Positions 15,410 through 23,005 of a stretch of 50,352 bases of DNA are shown here, piece by piece. The notes under the pieces were generated by a model. It saw only the letters and a program-made list of their open reading frames with translations. It ran no database searches and was not told the origin of the DNA. Source of the DNA: Nanobdellota archaeon (GTDB taxonomy: Archaea; Nanobdellota; Nanobdellia; Woesearchaeales; WJKV01); NCBI GenBank assembly GCA_023133595.1, contig JAGLWF010000009.1, positions 1-50,352 of the forward strand. Reading direction: 5' to 3'. The number at the start of each line of letters is the position of its first letter. Position 1 is the stretch's first letter. Made by a program: the position numbers and the translations under genes.

Positions 15410-15511
15410 TATGTGCATAGCACCAAGCGTAGCCCTTGAATAACCGCACCAATAACATAGACTCGGTTTAATGAGCAATATTATGATCTTGCGAAGCGTG
15501 CTATGCACATA
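15410..15511 (+). repeat. Palindromic repeat element, type 1 (copy D)
   Basis: Left arm TATGTGCATAGCAC and right arm GTGCTATGCACATA are a perfect 14-bp inverted repeat. The core is CAAGCGTAGCCCTTG, ATAGACTCGG and TTGCGAAGC. It lies just after the stop codon of the histidine kinase gene (15518, opposite orientation) and upstream of the membrane protein gene. Confidence 0.85.
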
Positions 15512-15517
15512 CTGTGT

Positions 15518-18475
15518 CTATTTCTTTGGAAGAGAGAAAGAAAACGTGCTTCCTATGCCAAGCTGACTGTCAAACCAGATTTTTCCACCGTGAGATTCAA
15601 CTATCTGTTTTGTGATCGGTATCCCTAGACCAGAACCTTTCTCAGTGTGAAAGTCATGTTGAATCTGGTTGAACTTGTCAAATACCTTATCAAAATCTTC
15701 TTTTGCAATCCCAATACCAGTATCTTTTATGTGAATCTCAACATGATCATCAAAATCTTTAAGATTTATTGCTACTTTTCCTTTTTGTGTAAATTTGATA
15801 GCATTGCTGATCAGGTTTAATAAAGCCTGCTTGATCTTGTCCTGGTCAATATTTATATCCTTTACTTTCTGGCCTGTGAGGATCATGATAAGATTTTTTT
15901 GTTTTGCTTGCGGAAGCATGATCTGAATGACATTATCAACCAGGAAGTATAGATCTGTTGGTTTTTGTTTCATCTGCACTTTCCCAGCTTCCATCTTTGT
16001 CAAGTCAAGATAATCATCAAGCATATTCTTCAATCTTAATGCTTCCTTGTGTATGATCTTCACGCTTTCTTCTAGTTGTTTTCCTTTCACACCACCAGAT
16101 AAAATTAATTTTGAATATCCTATCAGGCTTGTCAGAGGTGTTCTCAGTTCGTGGCTGACATAACCCATGAATTCATTCCTTTGCTTATCAATCTCTCTCA
16201 ATCTTTCGTTCGCGTTTGTCAATTCTTCAGTTCGATCTTCGACCTCTTTCTCCATCTGATTGATGAGGGTCGCGTTTTCAATTGCAACTGCTGTGCTGTT
16301 CGCGAATGTTGTGAATGTATCCAGGTTGCTTCGTGTTATCATCTTGTTTGAATATATATTATCTGCAGTGAGCAGTCCTATAACACTATTCCTGACAACC
16401 AGAGGTACTGCAGCAAACGGAGTGGAGCTATCTTTGCCCAATAATTTATTCACACCAGGATTATCATAAAAATGATAGACCTGGGCGCGTTTCCGAACAA
16501 AGATCTCTTGAAGAATCTTATCTTTCTCAGCCTCAATAGAAAGTTTATCAAAATTAGAGGTTCCTATTGCAACAACCCCATTCAATGTTGTCTTCTTCTT
16601 ATCCAAGAGATAAAGACGGATCCTGTCAAAACCAATAGTGCTCTTGATGCTCTCCAAGATTAACCCCAAAATCTGGTTAAGCTCGAATTCAGCATGGATC
16701 ATGTTGAAGATAGTTCTTACTGTCTCTAATTCCTGCAGAGTCTTGAAATATTCACTTTCTTCAGAAGATTGTTTCTTAACCTTGATATCTTTAGGAAGTG
16801 TAAAAGAGAAAGTACTGCTCTTTCCAGGAGTACTCTGGACCCAGATGTCCCCTCCATGAAGGTCAATTATCTCTTTGAAGATTGACAGACCAATACCTGT
16901 GCCAGTTCCTGCACGAGTCATATGTTCTTCAAGCTGTGCAAATTTATCAAAGATCTTATTGATAAACTCTCTTGGGATTCCAATCCCAGTGTCCCTGACA
17001 CTTATCTGCAGGAAATAAGGATTATCATTGACAAGGACAGTAATGCTCCCGTTCTTTTTATTGAATTTAATTGCATTTGATATCAGGATATTTATTGCCT
17101 GCCTTATTTTCTCAGGATCGATGTTTATCGTGAGTTCTTTCTCTGGTGTAAAATAGATCATGATATTCTTTTCTTTTGATTGTTTTTCCAGATCCATGAT
17201 GCCTTGGGATATGATTTTGTTCAGATCTGTTTTTTCTAAGTTCAATCGCTCCTTGCCAGAAACAAGCTTGCTAAGATTTAAAACACTGTTTATAGTATCT
17301 TTCAATCGTTCTGATTCTGAATGTACAATCTCAAGACATTCTTTCTGGGTTTTTGAAAGTTCTCCGAATTTACCAGAGATCAATAAAGATGCATATCCCT
17401 TGATAGAAGTTAATGGGGTCCTAAGTTCGTGCGAGACAATTGACAGCATCTCGGATTTCATCTTATCTGCTTCCTTAAAGCGGATATTCTTTGCACGAAG
17501 CTCGATAGTTGCAGCCTTGATTTTCTCTTTCAAACTTTTGTTGAAAGTGTTCAATCTATCATAAAGTATTGCCCGGTTTATTGCTAATGCTGCATTATCT
17601 GCAAACAACCCCAAGATATTACGAGCATTTTTACTTAATACTAGGGGTTTATTTTTATTATCAACAGTAAGGATACCAATCACTTTGTCTGAGATGATCA
17701 AAGGAAGGGAGAGGAAAGAATGTCCTTTTGATACTGTGAACAATTCTTCATCAATAAAGATCTTATTGTTTGGATTATCAATCTTTTCAAGGAAAATTGC
17801 CTTTTTTGCCCTGATTGTGTTCGCAATGATCCCGTTATTTTTTTTAATAGGAATCCTTATGTTTCTTATCCCTTCCTGTTCTAGTCCTGTCGAAATAACA
17901 CCTTCTAAAAGATTTTCATCTTCATTGATCAAGTATATAGTGGCGTAATCATAACCTAACCGGACAATTCCATCCAGTATCTGTTTTAGCAATACGTTCA
18001 GTTCAAGAACACTGTGCATGCTCGCACCAATCTCCTGCATCAGCAGGAGCCGTTGATTCTGTTTTTCTGCTCTAAGCTCTAATATCCGTCTTTTGGTGAC
18101 GTCCTTATCGTGGCAGACGACAAACGGAATTTTATCTCCATCTTTAATCGGATAGCAGGATGATTCTATATATTTTTTATTTACACCTTCTGTTGGATAT
18201 ACAAATGTCTGGACCTCGCCAGTTTCAAAGACTTTTTTTGCAATACATTCTTTGCATACCTGTTTTCTATTTTGTACAAGAGTGTGGCATTTCCGCCCTA
18301 CGATCTCTGAGAAATCCTTTTTCTTGACAGTATCAAGCAAAGCTTTGTTCGCGCGCACAATCTCATACTTATCATTGATAAAAAAGAGAGGATCTGTCAT
18401 GCTGTCAAACATTGCCTGCAGTTCCTGTTTTGCTTTCAGTACTGCATTCAAATCTATATATTCCCTTTGCTCCAT
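15518..18475 (-). CDS. Soluble double-module histidine kinase (PAS-GAF-HK-GAF-HK)
   Basis: 985 residues without transmembrane segments. In order: a PAS domain (about 12-130) with several cysteines (C63, C74, C77, C107, C121); GAF 1 (about 150-305); HisKA with His349 in IVSHELRTPLTSIKGY; HATPase with N-box NAIKF (467-471) and DTGIGIP; GAF 2 (about 585-735); a second HisKA with His775 in YVSHELRTPLTSLIGY; and a second HATPase (NAIKF at 891-895, DTGIGI, GSGLGI). Both kinase modules look complete. Cytosolic small-molecule or redox sensing is inferred. It starts one base after the stop of the HTH-REC gene (TAAAATG), so the two are translated together. Confidence 0.88.
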   Translation of the reverse strand: MEQREYIDLNAVLKAKQELQAMFDSMTDPLFFINDKYEIVRANKALLDTVKKKDFSEIVGRKCHTLVQNRKQVCKECIAKKVFETGEVQTFVYPTEGVNKKYIESSCYPIKDGDKIPFVVCHDKDVTKRRILELRAEKQNQRLLLMQEIGASMHSVLELNVLLKQILDGIVRLGYDYATIYLINEDENLLEGVISTGLEQEGIRNIRIPIKKNNGIIANTIRAKKAIFLEKIDNPNNKIFIDEELFTVSKGHSFLSLPLIISDKVIGILTVDNKNKPLVLSKNARNILGLFADNAALAINRAILYDRLNTFNKSLKEKIKAATIELRAKNIRFKEADKMKSEMLSIVSHELRTPLTSIKGYASLLISGKFGELSKTQKECLEIVHSESERLKDTINSVLNLSKLVSGKERLNLEKTDLNKIISQGIMDLEKQSKEKNIMIYFTPEKELTINIDPEKIRQAINILISNAIKFNKKNGSITVLVNDNPYFLQISVRDTGIGIPREFINKIFDKFAQLEEHMTRAGTGTGIGLSIFKEIIDLHGGDIWVQSTPGKSSTFSFTLPKDIKVKKQSSEESEYFKTLQELETVRTIFNMIHAEFELNQILGLILESIKSTIGFDRIRLYLLDKKKTTLNGVVAIGTSNFDKLSIEAEKDKILQEIFVRKRAQVYHFYDNPGVNKLLGKDSSTPFAAVPLVVRNSVIGLLTADNIYSNKMITRSNLDTFTTFANSTAVAIENATLINQMEKEVEDRTEELTNANERLREIDKQRNEFMGYVSHELRTPLTSLIGYSKLILSGGVKGKQLEESVKIIHKEALRLKNMLDDYLDLTKMEAGKVQMKQKPTDLYFLVDNVIQIMLPQAKQKNLIMILTGQKVKDINIDQDKIKQALLNLISNAIKFTQKGKVAINLKDFDDHVEIHIKDTGIGIAKEDFDKVFDKFNQIQHDFHTEKGSGLGIPITKQIVESHGGKIWFDSQLGIGSTFSFSLPKK

Positions 18476-18476
18476 T

Positions 18477-19493
18477 TTAGACTGTCTTGGCCTTAGCCAT
18501 TATCCTATCCAAATCACCTTTCTGGATTTCGCTCTGTATATCAAGACTGTCCACCGCTTTTATTTTAAGAGAAATACCTAATCTTTTATTTATCAGATTC
18601 GGCAGTAGATCCCGCGTCATCTGCTTTATCTGTGCACTGATTATCTCGCTGTTGGAATATGTCAGAACCACAAAATCATCAGCGCCTAGATGCGCCAAGA
18701 AATCATGCTTTGTTCCAAACCGGTCAATACAAGTCTGGACAACTCTGCTGAACAACTGCAGGATTTCATTTCCATTCTTGTATCCATATTCATCATTGAA
18801 CTTCTTGAAATTAGTGAAATCCAAGAAAAGCATCTTTGCTTTTGTCTTTTTTATCTCTTCTATCAAGAGCTCGAAACCAGGAAGTCCTGTCACGTAATTT
18901 ATTTTCAATAACTGATCCTTTCTACGAAGAACTGCTTGGACTCTGGCTTCTAATTCAAGAGGATCGAATGGTTTTGTCACATAATCATCAGCCCCAATGT
19001 TCAGACCTTTGATCTTATCGTGCACCATTGTCTTTGCGGTCAGCATTATGATCGGGATATTGTTTGTTGCAACATTCCGTTTCAGATAATTGCATACCTC
19101 GATTCCGTCCATCTTTGGCATCATCAGATCCAAAAGGATAAGATCAGGAATAGTATGATCGACAAATTTCAATGCTTCGATTCCATTCTTTGCTTCAAAG
19201 ATATTATACTGGCCAGGTGCCAGGCTGAGTTTGACAAGGTCGCGTACATTATCTTCGTCATCGACAATAAGTATATTCGAGCTTGTATGCTCTTTTGACA
19301 ATTGCCAGAATCGAGCTTGCGCTACCACCTTTGATGTGACGATATTGCTGGCCTGCATCACTTCAAGATATTTCGATACTGTGACGCGGTTCCTGCCAGT
19401 GGACTTTGAGACCTCTGAAGTACTGGCGCCAAAATCCTTTTGCTCCAAAAAGGAAAGTATTTCGTTTACAATTTCTTCGTTTAAGTTTTCCAA
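18477..19493 (-). CDS. HTH-REC-degenerate GGDEF response regulator
   Basis: 338 residues in three parts. Residues 1-68 are a winged-HTH-like domain (STSEVSKSTGRNRVTVSKYL). Residues 72-192 are a complete receiver: acidic pair VDDE, phosphoacceptor Asp122 in LLDLMMPKMDG, Thr in MLTAKT, and Lys174 in VTKPF. Residues 198-338 are GGDEF-like (YVTGLPGFELL, DFTNFKKFNDEYGYKNGNEIL), but the signature is GADDF at 270-274 instead of GGDEF. Diguanylate cyclase activity is doubtful; it may bind a nucleotide or act as an output platform. Archaea rarely carry GGDEF domains. It lies between a lone receiver and the double kinase. Confidence 0.85.
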   Translation of the reverse strand: MENLNEEIVNEILSFLEQKDFGASTSEVSKSTGRNRVTVSKYLEVMQASNIVTSKVVAQARFWQLSKEHTSSNILIVDDEDNVRDLVKLSLAPGQYNIFEAKNGIEALKFVDHTIPDLILLDLMMPKMDGIEVCNYLKRNVATNNIPIIMLTAKTMVHDKIKGLNIGADDYVTKPFDPLELEARVQAVLRRKDQLLKINYVTGLPGFELLIEEIKKTKAKMLFLDFTNFKKFNDEYGYKNGNEILQLFSRVVQTCIDRFGTKHDFLAHLGADDFVVLTYSNSEIISAQIKQMTRDLLPNLINKRLGISLKIKAVDSLDIQSEIQKGDLDRIMAKAKTV

Positions 19494-19499
19494 ATGTAT

Positions 19500-19850
19500 C
19501 TACCTCCTTGCGGTTAACATCAAATTTATTTTTTTTGCCAATTCTACTGGATCGAACGGTTTTATGAGAAAACCATCCGGTTTGCTCTCAAAAAGATTCT
19601 CTGTTGTTTCCTTTGCTGTAAGTATCAAGACAGGGACTGGGGAATTTTTCTTGATCTCTTTGCACACTTCCCAGCCATTGAGTTTTGGCATCATGATGTC
19701 CAAAACAATGAGATCAAATTCATTTTTTTTCCAGGCATCCAATGCCTCTTCTCCATTTTTTGCAGATGTCACGTCGTACTTTGCCAAGCAGAGCTCTAAT
19801 AATTTCAAAATATTTTCATCATCATCTGCAACCAAAATTCTTTGCTTCAT
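19500..19850 (-). CDS. Single-domain response regulator (REC)
   Basis: 116 residues forming only a receiver domain: acidic triad ADDDE at 8-12, phosphoacceptor Asp51 in IVLDIMMPKLNG, Thr in ILTAKE and Lys in LIKPFDP. It is CheY-like, with no output domain, so it would act by protein contact or as a phosphorelay intermediate. Its start overlaps the stop of the upstream receiver by 4 nt (ATGA), and the HTH-REC gene follows after 6 nt. Confidence 0.9.
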   Translation of the reverse strand: MKQRILVADDDENILKLLELCLAKYDVTSAKNGEEALDAWKKNEFDLIVLDIMMPKLNGWEVCKEIKKNSPVPVLILTAKETTENLFESKPDGFLIKPFDPVELAKKINLMLTARR

Positions 19851-20311
19851 CTTTTGAGATTTGCCTTTAATCTTTCATTAAGCTCCTCAGGCTCAAAAGG
19901 TTTTGTGATGAAATCGTCCCCTCCAACTTTCATTCCAGCATAAAGATCATTCATCTTGTCCTTTGCAGACAAAAATACTATCGGAATGCTTTTTGTTTCT
20001 GGAGACTTTTTTAATTCTTCCACAGCCTCAAAACCAGACATGCCTGGCATCATTATGTCCATTGTGATAAGATCTGGTTTTATCTCTGTTGCTTTCTGCA
20101 GTGCTTCATTACCACTGTTTGCAATGATCACATTGAAATCATCCTGCAATGAAAGCCGAATAAGATTTACTATGTGCGGTTCATCATCGACAACCAAGAT
20201 AGTTGGCTTTGTCTTGTCAAGAATCTGCTTAACCTCTTTTTTCAAAGTAGCCATCTGAAATTCAAAGTTAACACTTCTGAAACGAGATTCTATTTCTGAT
20301 TTTTTATCCAT
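19847..20311 (-). CDS. Response regulator with N-terminal helical extension
   Basis: About 154 residues from the ATG at 20311, preceded by GGGGGGTGG as ribosome binding site; a GTG at 20320 is an alternative. Residues ~1-35 are a charged, probably coiled-coil stretch (FEFQMATLKKEVKQILDK). The receiver follows, with VVDDE, a phosphoacceptor Asp in ITMDIMMPGMSG (near residue 85), Ser in LSAKD and Lys in ITKPFEP. First gene of the four-gene signalling operon. Confidence 0.88.
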   Translation of the reverse strand: MDKKSEIESRFRSVNFEFQMATLKKEVKQILDKTKPTILVVDDEPHIVNLIRLSLQDDFNVIIANSGNEALQKATEIKPDLITMDIMMPGMSGFEAVEELKKSPETKSIPIVFLSAKDKMNDLYAGMKVGGDDFITKPFEPEELNERLKANLKR

Positions 20312-20333
20312 TATGTCCACCCCCCGAGTGAAG

Positions 20334-20350
20334 GAACTGATAATCAGTTC
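20334..20350. promoter_or_regulatory. Palindromic operator candidate of the signalling operon
   Basis: GAACTGAT-A-ATCAGTTC, a perfect 8-bp inverted repeat with one central base. It lies between the TATA-like TTTATATACT (minus strand, about 20373-20382) and the first start codon of the operon, near the expected transcription start, so a bound protein would block initiation. Confidence 0.5.
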
Positions 20351-20422
20351 TGATTATTATATTAGGAAATCTAGTATATAAATGTTTCTGAATTGTTTAT
20401 AAATGGGGGGAGAAAAGGAGAT

Positions 20423-22120
20423 TCACATCTGCTCAGGTGCTTCGATTCCTAATAGATCCAGAGCATTCTTCAGAACTTGCCGTACACAGTCAACAAGCAG
20501 GAGACGTGCGTTTTTCAGGTCTTCCTCTTCTCTCAGGATCTGGCACGAATGATAGAATTCATTGAATGTCTGTGCAAGCTCAATGCAGTACCTTGTCATC
20601 AACATTGGTCTGTAGGATTGTGCAACCTGTTCAACTACTTCTGAGAATTTGTTCAGCAACATTATTACTTTCTTTTCAATCTCCTGGTCAAGCAGTTCGA
20701 ACTTTACATCTGCTTTTGGCTTTGTTCCTGCTTTTCTTAATATTGAGCAGGCTCTTGCATGAGCATACTGCACATAGGGACCTGTTTCTCCTTCAAAATC
20801 CAGAGCTTTGTCCATGTCAAAGACAATCTTTTTGTTATTATCCTGGTTAAGCATGCCGAATTTCATTGCTGCGAATGCAACTTGCGAGATTGCTTTCTCA
20901 ATATCCTCTCTTTTCCAGTCCTTATGCCTTTTTCTAACTTCTTTTCCTGCTTTTTCAAACATCTTGTTCTTGAAATCATTATAGCTTATGCCTGTCCCTG
21001 CACGAGAACTCATCTTTCCTTCTTTCAATGTTACTAGTTCATAAGAAATATGCTGGCATTTGCTTGCCTGCGGGAATCCCAGAATCTCAAGAGATTTGAA
21101 CAGCTGCTTCATGTATAACTTTTGTTCAGAACCAATCACATGAAAAGATCTGTCTATCTTGAATTTTTCAAATTTTCTTTTTGCAAGCGCAAAATCTTTT
21201 GTTGAATATAGTGATGTTCCATCTCCTTTCAGGACCAGAAATATGCCTAGGTTATACTTCTCAAGATCCATTATCAGAGCGCCTTCACTCTCGACAGCAA
21301 TGCCTCTCTTCTTAAGGTCAAGAACCATGTCTTTTCCTTCTTTCTCAACTTCGCTTTCGTAAAATCTTACATCAATATTAAGAGCTAATTCTTTTTCAAT
21401 CACATCAAAATCATCAAGGCTCCACTGTCTTGTCTTTTTCCATAGTTCATGCAGTTCTTTGTCTCCAGCTTCATACTTCTGCAATAATTCCTTTACTTCT
21501 TTCTCGTGCTGTTCGTGTTTTTCATATTCATTCTGTGCCTTGACATACATCTCACCAAGCCACTCTCCGCGGTTCTTTTCAGGATAAGGGCCTTTGTGAT
21601 AAGTTTTCAAATACCACAATACTTTTGCAACGTGCATGCCGATATCTCCCATGTATGTTGCAGCAACAACCTTGTAGCCTGCAAATCTCACAGAGCGGAT
21701 AATCGCGTCACCAAGAACAGCATTTCTTAGATGGCCGATGTGGAATGCTTTGTGAGTGTTTGGCTGATGATATTCAATCATGACATTCTCTTTTTTCTCT
21801 GCACCTTTTCCATAATCGTCTTTATCTTTTGTGACAGAAGTCAATGTCCTTTGATTCAACTGGCTTTTGTTCAGAAAGAAATTCAAGTAAGGACCGACAG
21901 CTTCAACTTTTTCAATCTCTTTTCCAGGTTTAATCTTCCCTGCGAGATCCTTTGCAATCTCAACAGGCGGCTTCTTCTCTTTTTTAGATAAGATGAAGCA
22001 CGGAAATGCAAAATCACCAAGTTTCTGGTCTGGCGGAACAGAGAGAGCCTTGTCTATTGCATTCTCATCCAATCCAGTACTCTTCTTTATTATTTTGATG
22101 ATTGTTTCCCGAAAATCCAT
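20423..22120 (-). CDS. argS: Arginyl-tRNA synthetase
   Basis: 565 residues, normal length for class I ArgRS. The HIGH motif is in HKAFHIGHLRNAVLG (about 124-138). The KMSKS counterpart reads GKMSSRAGTG. The C-terminal anticodon-binding DALR domain includes ETGPYVQYAHARACSIL. It attaches arginine to tRNA-Arg, two species of which are encoded in this window. KMSSR in place of KMSKS occurs in many ArgRS enzymes and does not suggest loss of function. A 38-nt gap separates it from the upstream MNT-HEPN gene. Confidence 0.95.
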   Translation of the reverse strand: MDFRETIIKIIKKSTGLDENAIDKALSVPPDQKLGDFAFPCFILSKKEKKPPVEIAKDLAGKIKPGKEIEKVEAVGPYLNFFLNKSQLNQRTLTSVTKDKDDYGKGAEKKENVMIEYHQPNTHKAFHIGHLRNAVLGDAIIRSVRFAGYKVVAATYMGDIGMHVAKVLWYLKTYHKGPYPEKNRGEWLGEMYVKAQNEYEKHEQHEKEVKELLQKYEAGDKELHELWKKTRQWSLDDFDVIEKELALNIDVRFYESEVEKEGKDMVLDLKKRGIAVESEGALIMDLEKYNLGIFLVLKGDGTSLYSTKDFALAKRKFEKFKIDRSFHVIGSEQKLYMKQLFKSLEILGFPQASKCQHISYELVTLKEGKMSSRAGTGISYNDFKNKMFEKAGKEVRKRHKDWKREDIEKAISQVAFAAMKFGMLNQDNNKKIVFDMDKALDFEGETGPYVQYAHARACSILRKAGTKPKADVKFELLDQEIEKKVIMLLNKFSEVVEQVAQSYRPMLMTRYCIELAQTFNEFYHSCQILREEEDLKNARLLLVDCVRQVLKNALDLLGIEAPEQM

Positions 22121-22158
22121 GATAATCCCAAGAATCGAGTTAAGGTATTTAAAGGTTT

Positions 22159-22968
22159 TTAGTGTCTGCCAGAACGAGCAAACGCTTTCATCCGCTCGAC
22201 AAAGTCGACTGCATCTTTCCGGTATTTGTCGTACTCCACACCAGACATTGAAGAAATCTCTCTGTGTGTTATCTTTTTCATCAGGTCAAAGAACATCTTC
22301 ATAATCCTGACATATTTATCTTCAATCAAACCTTTCTGTGCCATCTCTTTGTCCAGCAGATCTGGAACATGGCTTGGTGAAGGTGGGATATATCCTTGTG
22401 ACATCAGTGCAGAATGCGCAGCATCAATCACAGCCCAGTATAAATCTAATGCTCCTTGCAGGACGTGCCAGTTTGCATTGAACAAAGTGACATTAGCTTT
22501 TGAATAATAACTATTGATTGCTTCCTGTGTTGGCCTGATCCGTCCCCTGAACAATAAAGCCTGCAGAGGATCAAAGAATCCTTCGTCAACTAATGCAAAG
22601 CCATCACGCAGTATATTGATCGCAATCGGATCTCCAGAACGCACGTATTCCCAGAACGTGCTCAATTTTAATGTCACAACATGCAATCTTGTGCTGACTT
22701 CTGCAATCTTTTTATCAGTGATGATCTTGTATGTCTCTAACAATTCAGGAGTCAGCTGCAGATGAACATCATCGATCAGGATAAGCATGTCAACATCTGA
22801 TTTTTTAGTATCCTCTCTTCTGGCAGTGGACCCGAAAAGGACGATTGCTTTTATCAAACTTGACAGTTCAGTATAAATCTTCTTTGAAAATTCGTATCCT
22901 ATCTTGATATCTGTATCATGATAATGCTGCTTTGTAGGACTAGGTTTATCCTGCATATTAAATTTCAT
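22159..22968 (-). CDS. MNT-HEPN fusion: nucleotidyltransferase plus HEPN domain
   Basis: 269 residues. The first half has the minimal nucleotidyltransferase signature AIVLFGSTARREDTKKSDVD followed by MLILID, i.e. GSxxR...SDxD with both metal-binding acids. The second half (about 145-260) is an alpha-helical HEPN-like domain (DLYWAVIDAAHSALMSQGYIPPSPSHV). Separate MNT and HEPN proteins form toxin-antitoxin pairs in which MNT modifies HEPN; here both are in one chain. I did not find a clear Rx4-6H ribonuclease motif, so toxin activity is uncertain. Neighbours are argS and a radical SAM gene. Confidence 0.75.
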   Translation of the reverse strand: MKFNMQDKPSPTKQHYHDTDIKIGYEFSKKIYTELSSLIKAIVLFGSTARREDTKKSDVDMLILIDDVHLQLTPELLETYKIITDKKIAEVSTRLHVVTLKLSTFWEYVRSGDPIAINILRDGFALVDEGFFDPLQALLFRGRIRPTQEAINSYYSKANVTLFNANWHVLQGALDLYWAVIDAAHSALMSQGYIPPSPSHVPDLLDKEMAQKGLIEDKYVRIMKMFFDLMKKITHREISSMSGVEYDKYRKDAVDFVERMKAFARSGRH

Positions 22969-23005
22969 AAAAGCTCTTATTAAGAATATAGTATATAAGG
23001 TTTTG

